From the NCBI RefSeq assembly GCF_008329645.1, contig NZ_CP043474.1:4216001-4280000 (forward strand): a DNA stretch of 64,000 nucleotides, read 5' to 3'. Positions 16,315-24,241 of the stretch are shown here, one piece after another. Numbering within the stretch: position 1 is the stretch's first letter; each line of letters opens with the position of its first letter. The position numbers were made by a program, and so were the translations under genes. The DNA is from Mycolicibacterium grossiae. GTDB taxonomy: Bacteria; Actinomycetota; Actinomycetes; Mycobacteriales; Mycobacteriaceae. Below the pieces are notes generated by a model. That model worked only from the letters and a program-made list of their open reading frames with translations, was not told the origin of the DNA and made no database searches.

Positions 16315-17778
16315 TCAGTGCACGCCCTCCATGTGGCGGCTGATCCATCCCGAGAGTGCCCACACCACCACGCCCACCACGATGGTCACCGCGCCGAGGA
16401 TGCCGAAGTACGCCGCCTCGCGGGCCGGGTCGTAGTAGCCGGCCAGCACGCCGGACATCGAGGTGCCGAGGCCGACCGAGAAGAAGTACAGCGCCATCAT
16501 CTGGGCGCGGAATGCCTCCGGGGCGAGCTGCGTGGTCACCGCCAGGCCGATCGGCGAGATCATCAGCTCCGAGATGGCGAACACCGCGAGGATCGCCGCG
16601 ACCGCCAGCGCGGGCACCGTGCGGCCCGTGCTCCCCGCCATCGGCAGGAACAGCAGGAACGCCGCACCCATGCCCATGACGCCGTAGGAGAACTTGCGGG
16701 GCGTGGTGGGGGCACGGTTGCCCAGCCGCGTCCACAGCGCGGCGAACAGCGGGGACAGCGCGATGATCCACACCGGTTCGATCGAGCCGATCCAGCTCGA
16801 GGGCGCCGTCCACCCGAAGATCGACCAGTCCATGCGCTCGTCGGAGTACACCGCCAGCACCGTGAAGATCTGCTGGAACAGCGACCAGAACACGGCGTTC
16901 GCGATGAACAGCGGGATGAAGGCGCGCACCCGCGTCTTCTCGACCGGCTCGACCTTGGCGCTGGTCAGCATCACCGCGAAGTACGCGACCGACGCGGCGA
17001 TGATGACGGCGGTGGTCACCTGCGAGAGGTTCGCCAGCGTCACGATGCCGGTCGCCAGCGCGACGCCGACGATCACCAGCACCACGACCGCCATGGCGAC
17101 GTAGCGGACGGCGTGCGCGTTGGGTAGCGGGTTGGGCACGTGGCGGCCATGGTCGCCGAGATTGCGGCGGAACGCGACGTACTGCACCAGACCGAGCGCC
17201 ATGCCGATGGCCGCCGCACCGAACCCGTAGTGGAAGCCCACCCGGGTCTGCAGCAGGCCGGTGATCAGCGGCCCGACGAAGGCGCCGAGGTTGATGCCGA
17301 GGTAGAAGAGCGTGAAGCCGCCGTCGCGGCGGGCGTCGCCCTTGTCGTAGAGCGTCCCGAGCAGCGACGACGCGTTCGCCTTGAGTGCGCCCGAGCCGAG
17401 GGCCACCAGCACCAGGCCGACGCCGACTCCGGTGAGGCCGGGCAGCACCGCCAGCGCGATGTGCCCGAGCATCACGACCACGCCGCCGTAGAAGACGGTG
17501 CGCTCCATGCCCAGCAGCCGGTCGGCGATCCACCCGCCGAGGACCGTCGACAGGTACACCAGACCGCCGTAGGCGCCGACGATGCCCGTGCCGGTGCTCT
17601 GCGGCAGTCCCAGCCCGCCATCGGTCACCGAGTAGTACAGGTAGTAGCCGAGGATCGTCAGCATCCCGTAGAACGAGAACCGTTCCCACAGTTCGACGCC
17701 GAACAGGTTGACCAGCCCGATGGGGTGACCGAACACGGTCCGGCCCCCGACGAGCGTTTCTCGATGCCCCGAAGTCAT
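16315..17778 (-). CDS. POT/PTR2-family proton-dependent oligopeptide transporter
   Basis: The ATG at 17778 (GGCAGGGTGACC upstream) gives 487 residues; an ATG at 17811 is possible. A 12 to 14 helix major-facilitator protein with the family's helix-1 motif GVELWERFSFYGM (ExxER), the PTR2 signature FYLGINLGAFVGPLI and GGWIADRLLG after helix 2. It should import di- and tripeptides with protons. The DtpT-like bacterial subgroup is the best fit. It is divergent from the DUF7159 gene with about 190 bases between. Confidence 0.9.
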   Translation of the reverse strand: MTSGHRETLVGGRTVFGHPIGLVNLFGVELWERFSFYGMLTILGYYLYYSVTDGGLGLPQSTGTGIVGAYGGLVYLSTVLGGWIADRLLGMERTVFYGGVVVMLGHIALAVLPGLTGVGVGLVLVALGSGALKANASSLLGTLYDKGDARRDGGFTLFYLGINLGAFVGPLITGLLQTRVGFHYGFGAAAIGMALGLVQYVAFRRNLGDHGRHVPNPLPNAHAVRYVAMAVVVLVIVGVALATGIVTLANLSQVTTAVIIAASVAYFAVMLTSAKVEPVEKTRVRAFIPLFIANAVFWSLFQQIFTVLAVYSDERMDWSIFGWTAPSSWIGSIEPVWIIALSPLFAALWTRLGNRAPTTPRKFSYGVMGMGAAFLLFLPMAGSTGRTVPALAVAAILAVFAISELMISPIGLAVTTQLAPEAFRAQMMALYFFSVGLGTSMSGVLAGYYDPAREAAYFGILGAVTIVVGVVVWALSGWISRHMEGVH

Positions 17779-17972
17779 GCGGTCACCCTGCCACGTCGGT
17801 CCGAACGCCACCCAGCGGTTGCGCCTCCGGCGCCTCGGTTGGGTAGGGTCACCACAGATGAGGTGGCCACGCCTCGTGCCGCGGAGGCTCGCGCGTCCGC
17901 GCCGATCGAACCGTCCCGCGTCAGGGCTGGAGGCCGTTCGAGGTGGCCGCCGCGTGGTCCGAAGGGATGCGT

Positions 17973-19259
17973 GTGGACGCAGTACTCGGGTTGTCGATGA
18001 CGCCCCATTCCGTCGGCGTGGTGCTCGTCGGAGGGCAGGACGCCGACGGCGCCACGATGGACGGCAACGCCTTCGACGTGCGGACCGACGCCGTCGACAC
18101 CCCGGAACGGGCCGCTGACGCGGTCCGCCGCACCGAGGCCCTCGCCGCCGAACGCGGCCTGCGGCTGCACTCCATCGGCGTCACGTGGAGCGAGGACGCC
18201 GACGCCGAGGCGTCCGTGCTCATCCGCTCGTTGGCCGACGCCGGCTTCGACAACGTCGTGCCGGTCCGGATGCCGGCGGCCACCGAGGCGCTCGCGCGGG
18301 GGATGGCCGAGGTGATCGGGCACGACACCACCGCGGTGTGCGTCGTCGAGCCCGACGCCGTGATCACGCTCATCGTCAACGCCCGCGACGGCGCGGTCCA
18401 GACCGCCTTCAACCATGCGATCGACTCCGACGAGAGCCTCGCCGGGTGGCTCAGCACCATCTTCACCCGGGCCGACTGGCAGCCCGAGGCGCTGGTGCTG
18501 GTGGGATCGGCCGGCGACTTCAGCACCGTGGCACCGTTCCTCGAGGACGTCCTGTCGGTGCCGGTGTACGCGCCCGAGGAGGCGCAGCTGGCACTCGCGC
18601 GTGGCGCGGCGCTGGCATCCGCGCAGACCGGCGACGCGCCCTTGGACGACGAGTTCGCCGCGTTCGCCACGCGCAGCCACGCCGCACCCCGCTCCCGGCG
18701 TGCGCGGCTGCCGATGGCTCCTGCCGCGCTGCTGGTCGCCGGTGTGGTCACGTTCGTCGCGTCGGTGTCGGTGGCGATCAGCCTCGAGGTGACGCCGACC
18801 CACGACGCGCCGTCGCCGCAGCCGGCGGCCGCGGCCGACGCCCCGGCCGCACCGGTCGCCGCGCGGGCCGTGCCGTCGGTGCTGTCGCCGCCCGTCGCCG
18901 TCCCGCCGTCGCCCGAGGCGCTGCCGCCTGCCCCGGAAGCGCCGGCACCGGCCCCCGAGGCACCGCCGGTCGAGATCGCCCAGGCGCCCGAGACCGCCTT
19001 CGTTCCGGAGGCCCCGGCCGCCGTCGAGGAGCCGCCGGTGGCCGCGCCCGAGTACCCACCCGCCGAGGTGCCGGCGACCGATCCCGCGCTGGTGGCCCCG
19101 CCGGTCGTCGCGTCGCCACCGCAGACCGCCCCGGGCCCGCTGGTTCCGAACTACGCCCCGGCGCCGACGAAGAAGCCGGGCATCCTGTCGCGCATCCGCG
19201 ACAAGCTGCGGTTTGGTGACGACGAGCAGTACCAGTCGCCGTACGTCCCCGGTCAGTAG
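17973..19259 (+). CDS. DUF7159-type protein: actin-like ATPase-fold domain, membrane helix, Pro/Ala-rich tail
   Basis: The GTG at 17973 is favoured: GAAGGG lies 6 bases before it and related mycobacterial proteins begin DAVLGLS; an ATG at 17967 is too close to the ribosome site. The N-terminal 230 residues look like a degenerate actin/Hsp70-type ATPase fold (AVLGLSMTPHSVGVVLVGG, TTAVCVVEPDAVITLIV, ALVLVGSAGDFSTVAPFL). A membrane helix follows (about 247-268), then a 130-residue Pro/Ala/Glu-rich segment and a basic C-terminal patch (KKPGILSRIRDKLRF). With the helix in this place, one side is cytosolic and the Pro-rich part is probably outside. Function is not known. Confidence 0.75.
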   Translation: MDAVLGLSMTPHSVGVVLVGGQDADGATMDGNAFDVRTDAVDTPERAADAVRRTEALAAERGLRLHSIGVTWSEDADAEASVLIRSLADAGFDNVVPVRMPAATEALARGMAEVIGHDTTAVCVVEPDAVITLIVNARDGAVQTAFNHAIDSDESLAGWLSTIFTRADWQPEALVLVGSAGDFSTVAPFLEDVLSVPVYAPEEAQLALARGAALASAQTGDAPLDDEFAAFATRSHAAPRSRRARLPMAPAALLVAGVVTFVASVSVAISLEVTPTHDAPSPQPAAAADAPAAPVAARAVPSVLSPPVAVPPSPEALPPAPEAPAPAPEAPPVEIAQAPETAFVPEAPAAVEEPPVAAPEYPPAEVPATDPALVAPPVVASPPQTAPGPLVPNYAPAPTKKPGILSRIRDKLRFGDDEQYQSPYVPGQ

Positions 19260-19270
19260 CACCGACCGCC

Positions 19271-19861
19271 TTGGCGACACCCGGCTGGCTGCGCATCGGT
19301 CTGCGCACGGCGATCGTGCTGGCCGTCGTGCTGGCCGTGGTGGTCGTCGAGCTGACGTCGCGCTCGGGGGTCACCTGGCGGCTGGTCACGTTCACCTATC
19401 AGGCGAACCTCCTCGCCGCGGCGTACTACCTGTGGACGCTGCTGTCGCCGACGGCGAACGCGCGCAACGGAATTCGTGGTGCGGTCGTGCTGTACGTGGT
19501 GGTTGCCGGTCTGGTGTGGAACCTGTTCCTGACCGAGCGCAGCATGGGCTACACCCCGGCCAACTTCCTGCTGCACGTCGTCGTGCCGGTCCTCGCCGTC
19601 GTCGACTGGCTGACGATTGGCCGCGGCGACGGCGTCCGCTGGTGGCAACCGTTGGCGTGGCTGGCGTATCCGGCGGTCTACGGGGTCGTCGCGCTCGCGG
19701 TGCTCAACGGCGCGGGGCGGCGCGCGCCCTACTACTTCCTCGACCCGACCAGCGTCGGCGTACCGACGGTGGCGGTGAACATGGGCTTGCTGCTGGGCGG
19801 CTTCCTGGGCCTGGGATATCTGTTGGCTGCGCTGGCGCGCGGACGTTCGGCTAACGCCTGA
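19271..19861 (+). CDS. Pr6Pr-family membrane protein
   Basis: A 196-residue integral membrane protein starting at a TTG 11 bases after the previous stop, so it is in the same operon as the DUF7159 gene. It has about six hydrophobic helices with the conserved features of the Pr6Pr family (LVTFTYQANLLAAAYYLW, NLFLTERSMGYTPANFLLH, YPAVYGVVAL). The family takes its name from six helices with conserved prolines; its role is unknown. Confidence 0.78.
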   Translation: MATPGWLRIGLRTAIVLAVVLAVVVVELTSRSGVTWRLVTFTYQANLLAAAYYLWTLLSPTANARNGIRGAVVLYVVVAGLVWNLFLTERSMGYTPANFLLHVVVPVLAVVDWLTIGRGDGVRWWQPLAWLAYPAVYGVVALAVLNGAGRRAPYYFLDPTSVGVPTVAVNMGLLLGGFLGLGYLLAALARGRSANA

Positions 19862-19906
19862 CGTCCGGACGGCGATCTACCCTGTGAGTGACGTCTACTT
19901 CGGAGG

Positions 19907-20668
19907 ATGACCTTGTTCGACACCATGCGACGCCTGCTGGCGGTCTCGGGCCTGGCCACCCTCGTGGTGGCGGCGTCGATCGGCGTGGGCAGCGCCCACG
20001 CGGCCGCGCCCACCGGGCAGCAGGCCGTGGCGTCCGTCTCGCCGGCAGCCGGTGACGTGGTCGGCGTGGCCGCGCCGGTGACGGTCACCTTCGCCGGATC
20101 GGTGCCCGACCGTGCGGCCGCGCAGCGCAGCCTGCGCTTCACCTCGGGCGGCGCGCCGTCGGGACGCTTCAGCTGGCCCGCCGACGACGTCATGCAGTGG
20201 ACGCCGGACGGCTTCTTCCCGGCGCATTCGACGGTCGCGCTGTCGGTCGGCGGGGTGAAGACGAACTTCCGCACGGGTGCCGAGGTGCTCGGGGTGGCCG
20301 ACATCGACGCCCACACCTTCACCGTCAGCATCGACGGCGTCGTCGCCCGCGAGATGCCGGCATCGATGGGCAAGCCGAAGTTCCCGACGCCCATCGGCAC
20401 GTTCTCCGCGCTCGAGAAGCAGAACGTCGTCGTCATGGACTCCCGGACCATCGGCATCCCGCTCAGCGACGCCGAGGGCTACAAGCTCACCGTGTACGAC
20501 GCGGTCCGGGTGACCTGGGGCGGCGTCTACGTCCACGGCGCGCCGTGGTCGACCGGATCCCAGGGCAACTCGAACGTCAGCCACGGCTGCATCAATCTGA
20601 GCGCCGACAACGCCGCCTGGTACTACGACCAGGTCAGCGTCGGCGATCCGATCATCGTCCGGGCGTAG
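19907..20668 (+). CDS. ldtA: L,D-transpeptidase LdtMt1-type, exported
   Basis: A 253-residue exported peptidoglycan cross-linking enzyme. GGAGG touches the ATG at 19907 but is ideally spaced for the TTG at 19913, which may be the real start. After a signal peptide (about residues 8-32) comes an Ig-like domain (VASVSPAAGDVVGVAAPVTV) and the YkuD catalytic domain with FPTPIGTFSALEK, VVMDSRTIGIPL and the active-site motif SHGCINLS (Cys about 228). The order and sequence match M. tuberculosis LdtMt1 (Rv0116c). It makes 3-3 links between meso-diaminopimelate residues and is inhibited by carbapenems. The last 17 bases overlap the convergent hydroxylase gene. Confidence 0.93.
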   Translation: MTLFDTMRRLLAVSGLATLVVAASIGVGSAHAAAPTGQQAVASVSPAAGDVVGVAAPVTVTFAGSVPDRAAAQRSLRFTSGGAPSGRFSWPADDVMQWTPDGFFPAHSTVALSVGGVKTNFRTGAEVLGVADIDAHTFTVSIDGVVAREMPASMGKPKFPTPIGTFSALEKQNVVVMDSRTIGIPLSDAEGYKLTVYDAVRVTWGGVYVHGAPWSTGSQGNSNVSHGCINLSADNAAWYYDQVSVGDPIIVRA

Positions 20669-21329
20669 CCCCGTGCAGGTTCCGCGCGGTCGGTGACACC
20701 GGGACGGCGTCGGGGTCGGGAGCCGTCCCGAGGACGCGGTCGGCCGTTCCCGAGGTCGTCACCGTGAACCAGAAGTGCTCATTGCGGAAGTGGTGGTGCC
20801 GGTGGTGGCGCCACACCGCGCGGTAGGCGGCCGACGTCGGCTTGTAGTCGCTGTGAATCAGGTAGTGACACCACTCGTAGGCCAGGCCGAACGCCGTCAG
20901 GCACACCAGGAACGTCAGCCCGAGCCCGAGGCGAGGGGCGAGCAGCGCGACGGCGAGCGCGGCCGGCAGGATCCACAGCAGGGCCTGCCAGGGGATGAAG
21001 ATCAGCGGTACGTCGCGCGGGTCGACGTGGTGTGCGCGATGCTTGCGCGCCAGGAGGGGATCCACCACCAGCGGTCCGAACCGCCGCGGCCGCCAGTGCA
21101 GGATCACCACGTGCACGGTCCACTCGACGAACGGGAAGACCGCGAGCATGACGAGCGGCACCAGGGCGTCCGTCGGCTGCCAGTCTCCGATGGCGATCCG
21201 CGCGGCGAGCGCCGCGACAAGCGTGCCGCCGATCATCCACGGGGACGGATGCCTGCGGAATTCGCGCGCGGCGTCGCCGAGGGAGAAGCCGCGTCGCGAC
21301 GGGCGGCCGGCGGCCGAGGTGGCGGTCAT
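20652..21329 (-). CDS. Fatty acid hydroxylase / sterol desaturase family protein
   Basis: A 225-residue membrane di-iron enzyme. The His clusters of the family are present: FVEWTVHVVILH, LARKHRAHHVDP, YEWCHYLIHSDY and HRHHHFRNEHFWFTV, set among four hydrophobic segments. Members hydroxylate or desaturate fatty acids, sterols or carotenoids using molecular oxygen. The ATG overlaps the stop of the FadR-type regulator (ATGA), so the regulator and enzyme are translated together and the regulator very likely controls this gene. The 3' end overlaps ldtA by 17 bases. Confidence 0.85.
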   Translation of the reverse strand: MTATSAAGRPSRRGFSLGDAAREFRRHPSPWMIGGTLVAALAARIAIGDWQPTDALVPLVMLAVFPFVEWTVHVVILHWRPRRFGPLVVDPLLARKHRAHHVDPRDVPLIFIPWQALLWILPAALAVALLAPRLGLGLTFLVCLTAFGLAYEWCHYLIHSDYKPTSAAYRAVWRHHRHHHFRNEHFWFTVTTSGTADRVLGTAPDPDAVPVSPTARNLHGATPGR

Positions 21330-22048
21330 CGGTTCTCCTCCAGGGCGGTGAGCGCGCCGAGCAGTGCCACGGTCGCGGGCTCGAGCAGGGCGCGCGCGGC
21401 CTGTTCGGCGGCGGCGGGGTCGCTGCGGCGGATGGCCTCCGCGACGGCTCGGTGGGCATCGGGACGCCCCACCTCGTCGGCCATCATCGACGCCAACGCG
21501 TCGAGGGCCGGTTCGTAGGTCGCGCGCAACGTGTTGAACATGAGGCGGAAGGCGATCGAGTCGGCGCCGTCCACGACGTGATCCCAGAAGGCGAGTGCCA
21601 CCCGCTGCCGCGCGACGGGGTCCGCGGCCGCGGCGAGGTCCGCGACGACGGCGTCGAGACGATCCGGCAGGTCCGCCGGGCGGCGGCGCGCGGCCAGTTC
21701 GGCCACCTTGGGTCCGTTGTGCAATCGCGTCTCGAGGATGCTGCGGACGACGGCGGTGTCGATCACGCCGTCGCGGACGAGGAGCCGGGGGAGCAGGTCG
21801 AGACCGGCGTGGTGACGGAAGTCGCGCACGGTGGTGACGCCGCCCTGCCGGACGTCCACCAGGCCCGCCGCGGTGAGCCGCTTGAGTGCCTCGCGGATCG
21901 CGGGTCGCGAGACGCCGAGCACCTCGGCGAGCCGGCGTTCGCTCGGCAGGGGCTCACCGGGTTGCATGCCGCCGCTGAGGACTTCACCGACGATCTGTTC
22001 GAAGACGTCCTCGGGGACCGAGCGGCGGTGGACGGGGTGCAGCGCCAT
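21326..22048 (-). CDS. FadR/GntR-family transcriptional regulator
   Basis: The ATG at 22048 gives 240 residues. An N-terminal GntR winged helix (VFEQIVGEVLSGGMQPGEPLPSERRLAEVLGV in outline, with helix-turn-helix SRPAIREALKRL) is joined to an all-helical FCD ligand domain (His and Asp residues around ILETRLHNGPKVAELAARR). The FCD domain senses a small acid, often with a metal. A perfect TGGTCAGACCA palindrome lies 38 bases upstream of the start and fits autoregulation. It is coupled by ATGA to the downstream hydroxylase gene and back-to-tail with CYP125. Confidence 0.87.
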   Translation of the reverse strand: MALHPVHRRSVPEDVFEQIVGEVLSGGMQPGEPLPSERRLAEVLGVSRPAIREALKRLTAAGLVDVRQGGVTTVRDFRHHAGLDLLPRLLVRDGVIDTAVVRSILETRLHNGPKVAELAARRRPADLPDRLDAVVADLAAAADPVARQRVALAFWDHVVDGADSIAFRLMFNTLRATYEPALDALASMMADEVGRPDAHRAVAEAIRRSDPAAAEQAARALLEPATVALLGALTALEENR

Positions 22049-22085
22049 GCGACGACCATGGCATGGCAGACGGCCAGAGGTCAAG

Positions 22086-22096
22086 TGGTCAGACCA
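22086..22096. promoter_or_regulatory. FadR-type operator palindrome
   Basis: TGGTC-A-GACCA, a perfect 11-base palindrome that fits the FadR-subfamily consensus TNGTNNNACNA. It lies 38 bases upstream of the regulator start (22048) and just beyond the 3' end of the CYP125 gene, so the likely target is the regulator-hydroxylase operon. Confidence 0.6.
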
Positions 22097-22138
22097 GTGC
22101 ACCCACGTCCACCGGACCATCTACGCGCCCCGGGTCAC

Positions 22139-23392
22139 TCAGGCCACCGGCATGCCAGCCCGGCCGGTGTAGTCGACCTGCCAGTGCTTGATGCCGTTCA
22201 GCCAGCCCGACCGCAACCGTTCCGGCGCAGCCAGGGACCGCAGGTCCGGCATGGCGTCGGCGATCGCGTTGAACATCAGGTCGATCGTCATCCGGGCCAG
22301 GTTGGCCCCGATGCAGTAGTGCGCACCGGTGCCGCCGAAGCCGACGTGCGGGTTCGGGTCGCGCAGGACGTCGAAACGGTAGGGGTCGGTGAAGACCTCC
22401 TCGTCGAAGTTAGCCGACCGGTAGAACATCACCACCCGCTGGCCCTTGGCGATCCGTACGCCGCCGAGTTCGGTGTCCTCGAGCGCGGTGCGCTGGAACG
22501 ACGTCACGGGCGTCGCCCACCGGACGATCTCGTCGGCAGCGGTCCCGGGACGTTCGCGCTTGAACAGCTCCCACTGGTCGGGGAACTCGGTGAACGCCAT
22601 CATCCCCTGGGTGATCGAGTTGCGGGTCGTCTCGTTGCCGGCCACCGCCAGCAGGATCACGAAGAAGCCGAATTCGTCGTCGGAGAGTTTGTGCCCCTCG
22701 ACGTCGGCCTGCACCAGCTTGGTGACCAGGTCGTCGCCCGGCGTGGCCGACCGCTCGGCGGCCATCTGCATGCCGTAGGTGATCAGTTCGACCGACGCGC
22801 TGATCGCGTCGTTGGTCGCAAACTCGGGGTCCATGTCGCCGACCATCTGGTTCGACCAGTGGAACAGCTTCATCCGGTCCTCCTGCGGCACGCCCATGAG
22901 CCCGGCGATGGCCTGAAGCGGCAGTTCGCAGGAGACCTGTTCGACGAAGTCACCGGACCCGGACGCCGCGGCGGCCGCGACGATCTCACGGGCGCGCTCG
23001 GCGAGGTCGGCCCGCAACTGCTCGACCGCGCGCGGCGTGAACGCTCGGGAGACGATCTTGCGCAGGTGTGTGTGATGCGGGGCGTCCATGTTGAGCAGCA
23101 CGAACTTCCCGGTGTCGATCTGCGCCTGGACGGTGCCGTCCTTGTACCGCGGAAGTGCCGTCTTCGCCAGGCTGGAGAAGACGTCGCTGCGCCGGGACAC
23201 CTCCTTGACGTCGCGGTGCTTGGTGACGACCCAGAACCCGCCGTCGTCGAACCCGCCCGCACCGTCGGGTTGGGCGTTCCACCAGATCGGCGCCACCTTG
23301 CGCATCTCGGCGAGTTCCTCCACCGGCAACCGCTCGGCGTAGATGTCCGGATCGGTGAAGTCGAAACCGGGGGGCAGATGCGGCTCGGGCAT
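22139..23392 (-). CDS. cyp125: Cytochrome P450, CYP125 family (steroid C26/C27 monooxygenase)
   Basis: The 417-residue product is close to M. tuberculosis CYP125A1 throughout: LPPGFDFTDPDIYAERLPV, LPLQAIAGLMGVPQEDR, I-helix AGNETT (251-256), FQRTAL and the heme loop FGGTGAHYCIG with Cys360, ending with WLNGIKHWQVDYTGR. CYP125 oxidises the cholesterol side chain to the 26-oic acid, the entry step of side-chain degradation. GAGGAG lies 7 bases before the ATG. Unlike cyp125 in the main cholesterol cluster, no KstR box is seen here, so this may be a paralogue with different control, possibly through the inverted repeat at 23421-23447. Confidence 0.94.
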   Translation of the reverse strand: MPEPHLPPGFDFTDPDIYAERLPVEELAEMRKVAPIWWNAQPDGAGGFDDGGFWVVTKHRDVKEVSRRSDVFSSLAKTALPRYKDGTVQAQIDTGKFVLLNMDAPHHTHLRKIVSRAFTPRAVEQLRADLAERAREIVAAAAASGSGDFVEQVSCELPLQAIAGLMGVPQEDRMKLFHWSNQMVGDMDPEFATNDAISASVELITYGMQMAAERSATPGDDLVTKLVQADVEGHKLSDDEFGFFVILLAVAGNETTRNSITQGMMAFTEFPDQWELFKRERPGTAADEIVRWATPVTSFQRTALEDTELGGVRIAKGQRVVMFYRSANFDEEVFTDPYRFDVLRDPNPHVGFGGTGAHYCIGANLARMTIDLMFNAIADAMPDLRSLAAPERLRSGWLNGIKHWQVDYTGRAGMPVA

Positions 23393-23420
23393 GAACGATG
23401 CTCCTCACACGAGGCGATCT

Positions 23421-23447
23421 AGTGGCGTAAGGCATTGCTACACCACT
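23421..23447. promoter_or_regulatory. Inverted repeat upstream of cyp125
   Basis: AGTGGCGTA and TACACCACT form 9-base arms (8 of 9 pair) separated by 9 bases, starting 29 bases upstream of the cyp125 ATG. It lies where a repressor would cover the promoter. The cognate protein is unknown; it does not match the KstR consensus. Confidence 0.45.
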
Positions 23448-23641
23448 GGTCGGAGCGATGAGGGCACGTTGGCGAATCTCGTTGTGGAACGCGTTCTCGC
23501 CATCGGGAAGCGGTCGCGCCACGGGTCGGCGCGGCGCGCCGGGCGCCCACCTGTAACGATTGGTGCCCGTTTCGAGAAGCACTCCGTAGCAACCGGCGAT
23601 AACATCAGTCCCTGCCGTAACAGTTCCCGAGAGGCCCCGTG

Positions 23642-24241
23642 ATGAAGAACGACGCACGTAGGTTTCTGACGGCCGCCGTGGGCGGTGCGTCTGGTCTGAT
23701 CGCTGCGGTGTGCATCGCCGCACCGGCTGCCGCCGTCCCGGTGGATCCGGCGCCGCCTGCGCCTGCGCCGGCGCCCGGCCCGCTGGTCCCCGCGCAGGCC
23801 GTTCCGGTCGCCGCACCCGCGGCGCCCATCGTCAATCAGGCCGCGACGCCGGCGGCCCCGGTCGCTGCTTCGATCGCGCCCGGCCCGGCGCCCGCAGCCC
23901 CGGTCGCCACGCCGGCCGACGGCGGCGTACCGGCCGCGCCCGCGGCGGGCACGCCGCACCTCGCGAGCCCAGACGCGCTGCCGCCGGGCTCGACGATGGA
24001 CCCGACGGCGCAGGGCAACCAGAACCCGAACGTGAGCTACCTCAAGGATCTGTGGCACGCGGTGCAGAACCAGGAGATCAGCGGCAAGGAGGCGTTGATC
24101 CTCGGGCTCGCGCAGCGCGGCATGAACACGCCCTACCCGCAGCAGGCCGCGGGTCCGAACGTCCCGGTCTCGCCGGGGGATCAGCCGGCGCCGCCGGCCG
24201 CCCCCGCTCCGGTGCTGCCCGCGCCGGCGCCGGGCGCCTGA
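23642..24241 (+). CDS. Exported Pro/Ala-rich protein
   Basis: The ATG at 23642 (GTG at 23639 is an alternative) gives about 199 residues: a signal peptide (GGASGLIAAVCIAAPAAAV, cleavage near residue 32), then an 80-residue Pro/Ala/Val-rich region of APA-like composition, a more ordered part (NVSYLKDLWHAVQNQEISG, KEALILGLAQRGM) and another Pro/Ala tail. The composition recalls the mycobacterial Ala-Pro antigens, often O-mannosylated, but sequence identity to Apa itself was not established. Its 3' end overlaps the molybdopterin oxidoreductase gene on the other strand by 61 bases. Confidence 0.75.
   Translation: MKNDARRFLTAAVGGASGLIAAVCIAAPAAAVPVDPAPPAPAPAPGPLVPAQAVPVAAPAAPIVNQAATPAAPVAASIAPGPAPAAPVATPADGGVPAAPAAGTPHLASPDALPPGSTMDPTAQGNQNPNVSYLKDLWHAVQNQEISGKEALILGLAQRGMNTPYPQQAAGPNVPVSPGDQPAPPAAPAPVLPAPAPGA

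Noticed and set aside
21525..21540. AAC-N2-GTT sequence resembling a KstR half pair
   Set aside because: It lies inside the GntR regulator coding sequence and the outer T of TNNAACNNGTTNNA is missing.
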